Program-made: the position numbers and the translations under genes
The notes under the pieces: model-generated
The model's input: only the letters and a program-made list of their open reading frames with translations
What the model was told of the DNA's origin: nothing
The model's database searches: none
Part shown: positions 49,123 through 57,169 of the stretch, piece by piece
How positions within the stretch are numbered: position 1 is the first letter of the stretch
How the letters are laid out: every line of letters starts with the position of its first letter
Assembly (NCBI RefSeq): GCF_049847105.1
Contig: NZ_JBNCNS010000004.1
Location: forward strand, 582,740-646,739
Direction of reading: 5' to 3'
Origin: Gordonia sp049847105
GTDB taxonomy: Bacteria > Actinomycetota > Actinomycetes > Mycobacteriales > Mycobacteriaceae
Length of the DNA: 64,000 nucleotides

Positions 49123-50364
49123 ATGGCGATCACCGACATTGATCAATACGCACATCTGACCGACGCCGACGTCGAGGCCCTGGGCGCAGAACTCGACGCG
49201 ATCAGGCGGGACATCGAGGAAGAACGCGGCGAGTCGGATGCCCGCTACATCCGGCGCTCGATCACCATCCAGCGCAGCCTCGCCGCCACCGGTCGTGTGG
49301 TGCTCATGTTCAGCAACCGCAAGCCGGCATGGGTGGCAGGAACCGCCATCCTCGGTCTGGCGAAGATCGTGGAGAACATGGAACTCGGGCACAACGTGAT
49401 GCACGGGCAGTGGGACTGGATGAACGATCCGGAGGTCCATTCATCATCGTGGGAGTGGGACACCACGTGCCCGAGTGTGCAGTGGAAGCACTCCCACAAC
49501 TTCGTCCATCACAAGTACACCAACATCGTCGGGATGGATGACGATGTGGGTTACGGGATTCTGCGGGTGACGCGCGATCAGCCGTGGGAGTGGTGGAACG
49601 TCGGGAACCCGTTCTACAACCTCACCCTCGGTACTTTCTTCGAATACGGTGTGGCGCTTCACCATCTGGAGACCGAGAAGCTCCGCAAGAAGGAGAAGTC
49701 CTACCGGCAGGCCTTCAAGGATCTGCGGATCATCGGTCGTAAGGTCGGCAAGCAGGCGGCCAAGGACTACCTGATCTTCCCGGTCCTCGCCGGTCCCAAT
49801 TGGAAGTCGAACATCACCGCCAACTTCACCGCCAACATCATTCGCAACTACTGGTCGTACATGGTGATCTTCTGCGGCCACTTTCCGGACGGTGCCGAGA
49901 AGTTCACCGTCGAGGAGTACGAGAACGAGGACCAGCCGCGCTGGTATCTCCGACAGATGCTGGGATCGGCGAACTTTCGTGCCGGACCGCTGATGCGTTT
50001 CATGAGCGGCAACCTGAGTCATCAGATCGAACACCACCTGTTCCCCGATCTGCCGAGCAATCGGTACGAGGAGATCGGTGTTCGGGTGCGTGAACTGTGC
50101 GACAAGTACGACCTGCCGTATACGACGGGTTCCATTGTGCACCAGTATTTTCAGTCGTTCCGGACCATCGCCAAGCTCGCGCTGCCCAACGCGCTGTTGA
50201 AGGCAACGTCCGACGATGCGCCCGAGACTGCCTCGGAGTTGCGGTTCGCCGTGCGCGATGGTGTACAGAACCACTTCGGGGTCGATCCGGTGACCGGTCG
50301 GCGTCGGGGTCTACGCACTGCGATGCGGGAACTCAAGAACGCGCCGGTGCAGGCGGCGAGCTGA
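49123..50364 (+). CDS. desA3: Membrane fatty acyl-CoA desaturase (DesA3-like)
   Basis: A 413-aa di-iron desaturase. The three histidine boxes are HNVMH (90-94), HSHNFVHH (123-130) and SHQIEHH (about 299-305), all intact. The first hydrophobic region is around 60-85 (VLMFSNRKPAWVAGTAILGLA) and others fall between boxes. It is similar in layout and operon position to mycobacterial DesA3 (Rv3229c), which makes oleoyl-CoA. It would insert a delta-9 double bond with O2, using electrons from the reductase encoded just upstream. A strong stem-loop follows the stop. The gene name is assigned by synteny and motifs. Confidence 0.9.
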   Translation: MAITDIDQYAHLTDADVEALGAELDAIRRDIEEERGESDARYIRRSITIQRSLAATGRVVLMFSNRKPAWVAGTAILGLAKIVENMELGHNVMHGQWDWMNDPEVHSSSWEWDTTCPSVQWKHSHNFVHHKYTNIVGMDDDVGYGILRVTRDQPWEWWNVGNPFYNLTLGTFFEYGVALHHLETEKLRKKEKSYRQAFKDLRIIGRKVGKQAAKDYLIFPVLAGPNWKSNITANFTANIIRNYWSYMVIFCGHFPDGAEKFTVEEYENEDQPRWYLRQMLGSANFRAGPLMRFMSGNLSHQIEHHLFPDLPSNRYEEIGVRVRELCDKYDLPYTTGSIVHQYFQSFRTIAKLALPNALLKATSDDAPETASELRFAVRDGVQNHFGVDPVTGRRRGLRTAMRELKNAPVQAAS

Positions 50365-50365
50365 T

Positions 50366-50396
50366 CGGGCGGCCGCCGTGTCAGGGCGGCCACCCG
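50366..50396 (+). terminator. Stem-loop after desaturase
   Basis: CGGG-C-GGCCGCC (50366-50377) pairs with GGCGGCC-A-CCCG (50385-50396), with one mismatch and a 7-base loop. It starts one base after the desaturase stop. There is no T-run, as is usual for high-GC terminators. Confidence 0.6.
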
Positions 50397-50524
50397 AGCA
50401 ACAGTGCGCGCACACTTCTTTCACACTCACTTTTTTCACACTATGGAGTTGTCAAAGGACTGATGCGGTCCCGGCCGGATGAACCGTTGTTTGCCGGGTG
50501 CGAGAAATCAATTGCGCTGGGACG

Positions 50525-50564
50525 GTTGAGCGCTGGGCCTGTTGAGCGCTGGGCCAGTTGAGCG
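50525..50564. repeat. 16-bp tandem repeat between convergent genes
   Basis: GTTGAGCGCTGGGCC(T/A) occurs at 50525-50540 and 50541-50556, followed by a half copy GTTGAGCG to 50564, directly at the HNH gene stop. The copy junctions are exact, so it is a recent slippage product. Confidence 0.75.
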
Positions 50565-51809
50565 TCAGCCGGCCAGTGCGAGGTCGTCGGTGGTCAGCGT
50601 GCGTCTGTTGTAGGCACGCAGGGGTCTGCGTCTCGGGTCGACGGTCCGCGGTGGGATGAGCCATGGATGCTGGTCGGAACCGATGAACACCTCCCAAGCG
50701 TTGTGATGCACATCCGCATGACACGACGGACAGAGCAGGCAGCCGTTCACGAGACATGTGTCCCCGCCGTCTGCCCAGTGACGGATGTGGTGGGCGTGGG
50801 CGCGGTCGGCAGGTGCGCCGCACTTGATGCAGCACTGGTCGCGAACGTAGAGGGCCTTGCGTAGGTGCGCCGGGAAGAATCGCTTCTCGCGGCTGATGTC
50901 GAGCGGGACCCGTTCGCCGTCGACGATGACGGTGGTGACCGACGTGTCACATGCAAGTGCGCGCATCGTGGCCTCGGTGACCGATCCCATGAGCGCCAAC
51001 GACGACAACGTCGGAGCGTCGGCCGGCACTTCAGCAGCACCTGGGTGCGCGGCGCGGACGCGGTGTCGCCACAGCGGGCGGCGATGTCGAGGAGCGTCTC
51101 CAGGGCGTCGGCCTGACGACGCTGGGTCGACCGCATCCGGTGAGCCGTCGGGTTCTGGCCGGGGCGCTGCCAGCTCGTCGATGGCCGCACGGAACTTCTC
51201 GCCGACCTCGACGTCGAGGTCGGCCCGCACCTGGAGTCGACCGTCATCGTCTTTGCCGTGATCGAGCGTGTTGAGCGCCCGATCTTCGGCCGCAGGGAGG
51301 CCGCCCTCGCTCGAAGCGGCGATCTGGTTGCCGAGTGTCCGTGCGAGATCCATGATCTCGGCGGGTGTGGCGCCGGAGAAGAACTGTCCGAGAAGATCTG
51401 TCACATGTTTATGACGCATCGCCCCATCGATCGGTTCCGGCGATCGTGTCGCGATGTGCTTCATGCCGCGCACGATCGCATCGGTGTGCTCGCCGGAGAT
51501 GGCGCCGTCGGCAGCGTGCGCGTCCAGGGTCGGGAGTTGTGCCGCCCCGGCCGCGATGCGCAACAGTCGCTGCGCCGCCGACGGCGCAAATCCCATGACG
51601 ATCAACAACTCTCGAGTGGTCCGTCCGTGATCTTTGGCGATTCCCAGGCGATCGAGTGCACCGGCGAGGACGGCTGCACGATGGTCGATCTGGTTGCGTG
51701 CCCTGATGGTCGACTGCATTGCCTCGAATTCGCCGCGACCGCTGAGTTCCGCATCAATACGCAGTTCGCCCAAGATGTCGGTGATGGTGAGATCCCCCGC
51801 TGCTCCCAT
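50565..51809 (-). CDS. DUF222 / HNH endonuclease (13E12-type) 3, with compensated frameshift
   Basis: A 414-aa protein. The DUF222 part covers residues 20-310 (RELLIVMGFAPSAAQRLLRIA, DGAISGEHTDAIVRGMKHI). The C-terminal HNH core is QCCIKCGAPADRAHAHHIRHWADGG followed by CLLCPSCHADVHH, with complete ligand residues. Between about 51127 and 51030 the annotated frame reads an Arg/Pro-rich run (GRRPGDAPRHRRPLWRHRVR). The adjacent frame there reads TQRRQADALETLLDIAARCG then DTASAPRTQVLLK, which is what DUF222 proteins carry at this point. Two opposite indels about 100 bases apart would explain this. Shorter than the other two copies. Confidence 0.8.
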   Translation of the reverse strand: MGAAGDLTITDILGELRIDAELSGRGEFEAMQSTIRARNQIDHRAAVLAGALDRLGIAKDHGRTTRELLIVMGFAPSAAQRLLRIAAGAAQLPTLDAHAADGAISGEHTDAIVRGMKHIATRSPEPIDGAMRHKHVTDLLGQFFSGATPAEIMDLARTLGNQIAASSEGGLPAAEDRALNTLDHGKDDDGRLQVRADLDVEVGEKFRAAIDELAAPRPEPDGSPDAVDPASSGRRPGDAPRHRRPLWRHRVRAAHPGAAEVPADAPTLSSLALMGSVTEATMRALACDTSVTTVIVDGERVPLDISREKRFFPAHLRKALYVRDQCCIKCGAPADRAHAHHIRHWADGGDTCLVNGCLLCPSCHADVHHNAWEVFIGSDQHPWLIPPRTVDPRRRPLRAYNRRTLTTDDLALAG

Positions 51810-51883
51810 GACCCCACACTACTCGCATGTATGTTCGAGTCAAGAACTAATAGTGGTTTAGCCCAACGACTTTCAGTACCAGC

Positions 51884-51940
51884 AGTGAACTGCAGTGGAC
51901 TGCAGTGGACTGCCGTGAACAGGAGTCACAGGAGTCACGC
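51884..51940. repeat. Short direct repeats upstream of IS110 element
   Basis: AGTGRACTGC occurs three times in tandem (51884-51893, 51894-51903, 51904-51913). It is followed by CGTGAAC and two tandem ACAGGAGTC units up to about 51938. The block lies between the HNH gene start and the left part of the IS110 element and may mark an insertion or slippage hotspot. Confidence 0.65.
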
Positions 51941-51984
51941 CTTCGGATGTGGCTCCCGACTTCTATGTTGGGGCGGCATCGTGT

Positions 51985-53230
51985 TCGAACCTACGGGTCG
52001 TAGCGTGCCGTAGGTGACCTCGGGGATGACTCGCTGGCTTCCTGCCACCCGTCCGGCCGGAGGGTTGGCTCTAAGAGGGTTCTGTTTCCTCGCGGTCACT
52101 GTTCGCTGCCTGGCTCAACACAGGAACGCCGCCCGTCCCTGGGTGGCTGGAAGTCGGAATGCCGGCAGCGGATTGCCACTGTCCACTGCTCGGAAGGCGC
52201 ACCTCACAGTGATCGTGATCGGTATCGACCCGCACAAGTCCACCCACACCGCTACCGCGGTGAACTCGGCCAACAACCGGGATCTCGGATCTGTGCGGAT
52301 CAGGTCATCGTTCGACGATTACGCACAGCTCATCACATGGTCCAAGGCGTGGCCGGATCGGATTTGGGCCGTGGAGAACGCTTCCGGGCTCGGGCACCAT
52401 CTCACGCAGTGGTTGGTCAGCCGCGGTGAGGCGGTCGTCGATGTCCCATCGACGGCGACGGCCCGGGTGCGTCAACTCTCGCGTGGTGGCCGCCGCAAGA
52501 ACGACCGCATCGATGCCGCTGCGGCGGCGTGTGTGGCATTCAGTCAGGGCGATTTTCGGCCGGTCGCCCCAGAAGGCCAAACCGGTGTCTTGCGAGTCCT
52601 CGACGAACGCCGGGTCGACCTGGTCAAGCAGAACGGGCGGCTCGTCAATCAGCTCCACGCGCTGCTGCGAGAGCTGTTCCCGGGCGGCATTGGACGTGAT
52701 TTCGACACCGAAGACGCCGCCAAGCAGCTCAAAGCGTTCCGGCCCGAGACTCAGGCAGACGCGATGCGTAAGAACGTCGCCCTCGAGATAGTCGGCGACC
52801 TGCGGCGAATCCAGTTTCAGATTGACGACCTCAGCACCCGAGTCAAGACCGAGCTCGCTGCGAGTGGCACAAAGCTGATGAAGATTCATGGCGTCGGGAT
52901 CGATACTGCGGCACGGATTCTCGCTCGGACCGGTGATCCGACCCGCTTCGCGAACGAGGCGGCATTCGCGAGCTACACCGGTACCGCTCCTGTCGAGGTC
53001 GCCAGTGCCGACAAACAACGTCACCGGCTCTCACGCTACGGCGATCGCACTCTGAACTCGGCGATCCACATCGTCGCCGTTACTCAAGCCAGAACACCCA
53101 GCAGCGACGGATACGCCTACCACCAGCGCAAGATGTCCGAAGGGAAGACCTCACGCGAGGCGATGCGCTGCCTCAAACGACAAGTGGCGAAACGGTTATG
53201 GCGCACAATGAGAGACGATCATTCAGCAGT
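51985..53230 (+). mobile_element. IS110-family insertion element (ends approximate)
   Basis: An IS110 recombinase gene with about 200 bases of structured leader on its left, as expected for the IS110 group, which lack terminal inverted repeats and encode a bridge RNA in the left non-coding end. The right end is placed near 53230, because beyond the conserved recombinase tail the leftward strand continues as a different coding remnant. Exact ends cannot be fixed by eye, since the family leaves no long repeats. Confidence 0.65.
52020..52208 (+). ncRNA. Candidate IS110 bridge RNA leader
   Basis: The non-coding stretch just 5' of the IS110 recombinase can fold into successive stem-loops: GCCACCC/GGGTTGGC (52044-52050 with 52062-52069), GTTCTGT/ACAGGAAC (52079-52085 with 52120-52127, one bulge, enclosing a large internal loop) and GCCGCCC/GGGTGGC (52128-52134 with 52141-52147, six-base loop). 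Length and position match the bridge RNAs known for IS110-group elements, whose loops pair with target and donor DNA. The guide segments cannot be assigned without the element's exact ends. No coding role is visible. Confidence 0.55.
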
Positions 53231-53288
53231 CTCGCGCCCATGTAGTCAGGCAGCTCTTGGCAGTTCACGTACTGGTTGGCGCCGTTGA
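52209..53288 (+). CDS. IS110-family transposase/recombinase
   Basis: A 359-aa recombinase from GTG 52209 (VIVIGIDPHKSTHTA); the frame is open back to 52014 but that part is leader sequence. The RuvC-like DEDD residues fall at D7, E56 (AVENASG), D99 and D102 (RKNDRIDAAAA), the same spacing as other IS110 enzymes. The C-terminal Tnp_20 domain is present: KIHGVGIDTAARILARTGDP, FASYTGTAPVEVASADKQ (candidate serine near 266), RTLNSAIHIVAVTQ and REAMRCLKRQVAKRLW. The last ~20 residues (SRPCSQAALGSSRTGWRR) probably read out of the element into flanking DNA. Looks intact. Confidence 0.88.
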   Translation: MIVIGIDPHKSTHTATAVNSANNRDLGSVRIRSSFDDYAQLITWSKAWPDRIWAVENASGLGHHLTQWLVSRGEAVVDVPSTATARVRQLSRGGRRKNDRIDAAAAACVAFSQGDFRPVAPEGQTGVLRVLDERRVDLVKQNGRLVNQLHALLRELFPGGIGRDFDTEDAAKQLKAFRPETQADAMRKNVALEIVGDLRRIQFQIDDLSTRVKTELAASGTKLMKIHGVGIDTAARILARTGDPTRFANEAAFASYTGTAPVEVASADKQRHRLSRYGDRTLNSAIHIVAVTQARTPSSDGYAYHQRKMSEGKTSREAMRCLKRQVAKRLWRTMRDDHSAVSRPCSQAALGSSRTGWRR

Positions 53289-53385
53289 TCCCGGAGGCTT
53301 GGGGCCAACGGGTGAATTGGTGGTGGGAGTAGCCCTCGGTGGAGTAGATCTGTGCTTTGGCGCCAGTGATGGTGGCGTTCCCCCC
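53211..53385 (-). pseudogene. Unidentified coding remnant at IS110 right end
   Basis: The leftward strand reads NATITGAKAQIYSTEGYSHH, QFTRWPQASGINGANQYVN and CQELPDYMGARLLND, clearly coding-like, with no start or stop inside. It runs into the IS110 recombinase tail at about 53230. It may be the gene into which the element inserted, whose other half is no longer visible to the left, or mobile-element debris. I do not recognise the family. Confidence 0.4.
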
Positions 53386-53504
53386 GACCCTCGTTACAGG
53401 CTGTGTCGGGGACGGTGAATCACGCGGCGATGTAGTGGCTGTCGATGGCCTGATCGCTTTCGCCTCGGAAATCGTACTGGGGGGGGCGGTGCAGCCACAC
53501 CAGA

Positions 53505-53597
53505 TGGTGTACTGGCCCGAAACCGGGAGCAGTGGGCAGTTCGCGTCAGCGTCTCCCGGTCCTCATCGGTCAACACCAGTTCAATTTTTGGTCGCCC
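53505..53597 (-). pseudogene. IS630-type transposase N-terminal fragment
   Basis: The leftward strand from about 53597 reads GRPKIELVLTDEDRETLTR followed by TAHCSRFRA, the typical opening of IS630-family transposases (RPK-x-x-L-x-L-T-x-x-E/D-R-x-x-L). It then loses similarity within 30 residues. The rest of the transposase is absent. It marks an older insertion next to the IS110 element in a 590-base stretch (53289-53877) without an intact gene. Confidence 0.55.
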
Positions 53598-53820
53598 ACC
53601 TGCTGTACCTCAGGGTTGTTTGCAAGAGTGACGCCGACCCGCAGTTGCCGCCGTGCCCTGTGCCCCCGGAGCCAGCAGCCGATCTGTGCATCGGTGAGCG
53701 ACTCGGCGTCCAGGCGTGTGGCTATCTCAGGTTGATGACCGAATCCGCGGTCATCCTTGGCGCCGCCAACCAGGTCGTAAGAAGTCAATTCAATGAACTC
53801 GTGTGGTTTCTCGCGGTGGT

Positions 53821-53851
53821 GGTGCCGTCGGGGTTGTCCCCCGACGGCACC
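53821..53851 (-). terminator. Strong stem-loop after 102-aa membrane gene
   Basis: GGTGCCGTCGGGG (53821-53833) and CCCCGACGGCACC (53839-53851) are perfect 13-bp arms with a 5-base TTGTC loop. It lies 27 bases beyond the stop of the leftward membrane gene ending at 53878. It is the best stem in the window and a likely terminator, although without a T-run. Confidence 0.65.
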
Positions 53852-53877
53852 TCGCCCTGCCCACGTGTTGCACGTTT

Positions 53878-54186
53878 CTACCATCCGATGTGGATCAGGA
53901 CGCCGAAGGTGAACAAGTAGCCGTAGACCACCGTCCCCACCACCAGTGACCACCCGAAAACTCTGAATAACGGCCACTTGGTGTGCAGCAGGATCGCGAC
54001 CAGCACCGCGAGGAGCGGGGCCAGAACAAGCGCATTGATCATCCAATGGCCGACTTCTGGCACGGCCAGAAACGCGGTCCACCAGAGCGCTCCGGCAGGA
54101 AGGCCGCAGAGGCCTTGCACCAAGGCCCAGGCCATCTGCGGGGGACCCGTCGGAGTTGACCGGGCGTCAGTTTTCGAGTGGTCCAT
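53878..54186 (-). CDS. Small membrane protein (102 aa)
   Basis: A 102-aa protein with three membrane segments: LVQGLCGLPAGALWWTAFLAV, MINALVLAPLLAVLVAILLH and FGWSLVVGTVVYGYLFTFGV. The short polar N-terminus is MDHSKTDARSTPTGPP. No family recognised. It starts 4 bases after the stop of the LGFP/DUF6973 gene, so the two are co-transcribed; the pairing of a secreted protein with a small membrane protein recalls effector-immunity organisation, but this is only suggestive. Confidence 0.7.
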   Translation of the reverse strand: MDHSKTDARSTPTGPPQMAWALVQGLCGLPAGALWWTAFLAVPEVGHWMINALVLAPLLAVLVAILLHTKWPLFRVFGWSLVVGTVVYGYLFTFGVLIHIGW

Positions 54187-54190
54187 CCTG

Positions 54191-55517
54191 TCAGTCTTTC
54201 AAGACGATGAGATCGTTGCCATCTTCATTGTCCAGACCGACCGGGTCCGGAACGATACGGGCCTCGTGTGCATAGCGAAGACTCGTATCCTCGATGCCGG
54301 CGTGATTACCTTCGTTGCGCAGGCCGACCGCGCGTCCGGTCACGTTGTTGTACGCATCCATCGCGTTGGCCTGTGGGGTGCCGGGTGCGTCCTGCTCGTG
54401 GGCGTCGGCGATCTGTATCGCGAAGTCTTCGTTGGCCATCTCCGTGGTGTATGCCTGCCATAAGCAGTGCCGCGCCGCATCGGCTCGGTTGTCCCCCTGA
54501 TCAGCGCCGGGGAACTCCTGCGACGAGATCTTCTGAGCCATCGACTGCGCGGGGAAGGCGCGACGGCAGTCGTTCGGATTGGTGCCGCAGACCCATCGCT
54601 GCTGCGTGCCGATGCTCATGAAATCGTCGTAGCTGCTGGTGGCAGCTTCGAACAGAGAATCGACGGGCACGCGTGCAGTCTTGTCGAACTGGAACGTCAC
54701 ACTGCTCCCCGCGGTAACCGCACTGACATCGACCAGCGCGCCCGCAGAATCTGTCGCATTCGGGAGCCCAATGGCCGCGATAACGCTCGAGTCAGGGGCC
54801 AGCAGGTCCACGCGGCCACCGTCGGCCTGGAGTCGGAATCCGGCAGGTACCGGCAGAAGCATCGTGAAATCGCGCGGCGCCTGTGCTCCCAGGATGTCGA
54901 TGCCAATCTCCGCGTAGATCTCGCTCCGCTTGAGGAATGTGACGTCGAAGCCGTCGCCATGAAAGGTGACGCCGTCGGTGACCGCTTCCACCGTGAGCGT
55001 TCCCAGGCTGGGAAGACCGAATGACAGCCCGGCCGGGATCAGATCGGCGGTGAGTCGTGCCCCCGAGGAGTAGAGACGACCGTTCTGGAACCCCTGCTCC
55101 TCGACCGATGATCCGGCCGCCACGGTCGCATCAGAGACGGGGTAGCCGAGGTCGCTGCGTTCGTAGCCGGCCGCAGCCCACTGGTCGTAGATGGTGCCGA
55201 TGACCGAATGTGCTCCCGTTGTCGGTGACCAGTAGATGGCGCCGTGCTGGAACGTTGAGTACCGTCCCGCGCCGTCCGGGGCGACGATCTCGTCGGAGGT
55301 CGGGAAGCCGAGCACGCCCGTTTCTGCACCCGCCGCCTTCCACTTGTCATTGATGAGGCCCTGGATGCTGTGCGCGCCGGTGCCAACTCCGCGACCGAAA
55401 GACGACGCTGTAGATACATGCCTCAGCGGGAGCCGCAGTCACCTGTACTGGAGCGGTGAGGGCTATGGGCCAGCAACGTGTGGAATGAAAGCGTCTAACG
55501 GATACGCCGCCGAGCAT
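54191..55517 (-). CDS. LGFP-repeat / DUF6973-like exported protein, frameshifted near N-terminus
   Basis: The main frame (54191-55315 and open upstream) has LGFP cell-wall-binding repeats (GAHSIQGLINDKWKAAGAE then TGVLGFPTSDE; WAAAGYERSDLGYPVSD), a beta-sandwich middle and a C-terminal domain like DUF6973 (DNRADAARHCLWQAYTTEMA, IADAHEQDAPGTPQANAMDA, YNNVTGRAVGLRNEGNHAG). The main frame lacks a start. One base out, upstream of 55400, an ATG at 55515-55517 gives a signal-like start (MLGGVSVRRFHSTRCWPIA, then LTAPVQVTAAPAEACIYSVV); deleting one T at the triplet 55398-55400 joins the two as YSVVFGRGVG. So either a real frameshift or an error. The product would be exported and wall-bound. Confidence 0.7.
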
Positions 55518-55798
55518 CTACGAGCCATGACCGGCATTGGGGCTTGCACTGAGTGGGCAGGTCGGGCCTGGCAAACAAGCGAAACAGAATGGGGGACAGT
55601 TGATTGACGGTCGTGGCTCAGCTGGACTCATCGCCTGGCAGATACGTAAGGCGGCACAAGGCTTACTTCCATCGGACAGATACAGGCGGCGAGGTGTAGG
55701 ACAATGCTTCCCGGGCAGTACCCCATCGCCCACACCTCGCTCACCTGCGCCCAGCGAGCGTTCGAACAGAATCCCCATTGACAAACACACAGGAACCC
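55518..55798. other. Intergenic stretch, nothing identified
   Basis: About 280 bases between the LGFP gene start and the formamidase stop. ORFs on both strands lack ribosome sites and recognisable content. It may include the promoter of the leftward LGFP gene. No repeat or strong hairpin was noticed. Confidence 0.4.
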
Positions 55799-57052
55799 TC
55801 AGAAACTCGCCGTCGGCGCACCCATCCCCGGATCGATCCGTACCGGCCCCTCCTTCGACGGAGCGATCGGGAAGTCGAAGATCGCCGTGGGGATGTAGAC
55901 CGTCGCACACGAATTGGGGATGTCGACCACTCCGGAGAGCCGCCCTTCGATGGGCGCCGACCCGAGAAGGAGGTAGGCCTGCTCAGGGCTGTAGCCGAAC
56001 TTGGTGAGGTAGTCGATCGCGTGTAGGCAGGCGCGCTGGTAGGAGAGATCCGAATCCAGGTAGCGTTGCTCACCGTCGAGGGTCACCGACGTACCGGAGA
56101 AGGCGATCCACTCCGAGTACTGCGGGTCGGTGTTGCCGGGCAGGAAGATGGCGTTCTCGGTGACACCGTAGGTCTCCATGCCGCCCTTGATCAGATCGAC
56201 GTGGAGGTCCATGAAGCCGCCCATCTCGATGGCGCCGCAGAAGGTGATCTCACCGTCGCCCTGGGAGAAGTGCAAGTCGCCGAACGAGAGATTCGCACCG
56301 GGAACGAACACCGGATAGAACACCCGGGTGCCCTTGGTGAGATTCTTGATGTCCTGGTTCCCGCCGTTCTCCCTGGGCGGTGCGGTCCGGGCGGCTTCGC
56401 CTGCGACGCGGTCGAATTCGGCGCCGGACAAGGAACCGAGGACAGCGCCGTCCGGCTCGGGCGGCAGTGCGAGCGGCGGCACGCGGTCGGGATCGGTGGC
56501 GATCAGCGTCGCCTCACGTGCATTCCAGGTGCCCAGCAGTTCGGGCGACGGTGCCGTACCCATCAGGCCGGGATGCACTATGCCGGTGTACTTCACATGT
56601 GGGACATGCCTCGACGTGGTGCTCTGGCCGCTGAAGTCCCAGATGGCCTTGTAGGCGTCCGGGAATTGTTCGGTGAGGAATCCGCCGCCGTTGCGGGTGG
56701 CGAAGATTCCTGTGTAGCCCCAGCCCTGACCGGCAAGCGGGCCCGAATCCTCCTGCGGGATCGGCCCGACGTCGAGGATGTCGACGATCAGCAGATCACC
56801 TGGCTCGGCGCCCTCGATCGCGAACGGCCCGGACAGGGTGTGCACGTTGTTCAGTGGGGCGTTGAGAATGTCGTCTGCCGAGTCGTCGTTGTGGATGGCG
56901 CCGTCGAACCACTCGCGGCAATGTGCGCGGAAGGTGTCGCCCGGTTTGACGGTGACCGCCGGCGGGATGTCGGGATGCCAGCGGTTGTGGCCGACGATCT
57001 GTTGATCGGTGAAGCTCTTCGACGAATCCAGTGGGAACAACAACTCCGGCAC
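55799..57052 (-). CDS. fmdA: Acetamidase/formamidase
   Basis: A 417-aa enzyme of the formamidase family: IVGHNRWHPDIPPAVTVKPGDTF, HTLSGPFAIEGAEPGDLLIVDI, GIFATRNGGGFLTEQFPDAYKAIWDF, FSFGDLHFSQGDGEITFCGAIEMGG-type core (here NLSFGDLHFSQGDGEI, with the family's active-site glutamate and cysteine in EITFCGAIEM) and SYQRACLHAIDYLTKFGYSPEQAYLLL. It hydrolyses formamide or acetamide to ammonia and the acid. Length is normal. It is divergent from a small FmdB zinc-ribbon gene with 117 bases between, the usual functional association. Confidence 0.92.
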   Translation of the reverse strand: MPELLFPLDSSKSFTDQQIVGHNRWHPDIPPAVTVKPGDTFRAHCREWFDGAIHNDDSADDILNAPLNNVHTLSGPFAIEGAEPGDLLIVDILDVGPIPQEDSGPLAGQGWGYTGIFATRNGGGFLTEQFPDAYKAIWDFSGQSTTSRHVPHVKYTGIVHPGLMGTAPSPELLGTWNAREATLIATDPDRVPPLALPPEPDGAVLGSLSGAEFDRVAGEAARTAPPRENGGNQDIKNLTKGTRVFYPVFVPGANLSFGDLHFSQGDGEITFCGAIEMGGFMDLHVDLIKGGMETYGVTENAIFLPGNTDPQYSEWIAFSGTSVTLDGEQRYLDSDLSYQRACLHAIDYLTKFGYSPEQAYLLLGSAPIEGRLSGVVDIPNSCATVYIPTAIFDFPIAPSKEGPVRIDPGMGAPTASF

Positions 57053-57169
57053 AGCGACTCCCTCAACTTCCGACGACGGATCGGCTCGGGGATGAGTCTA
57101 GTGATGCAGGCCGGTATCGGCAGCGTCTACGACGCATCTGGTCGGCGACGTACGCCTAGGGTGAAAGCC

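Noticed and set aside
52014..52208. Upstream extension of the IS110 recombinase to 424 aa
   Set aside because: The added residues are unlike the family, and the sequence is the structured leader; the conserved protein starts VIVIGIDPHK at 52209.
53357..53920. Rightward 187-aa ORF
   Set aside because: No family features; the opposite strand holds IS630 and other remnants and a terminator stem.
55537..56007. Rightward ORF across the formamidase 3' end
   Set aside because: Antisense to the conserved formamidase tail and without recognisable content.
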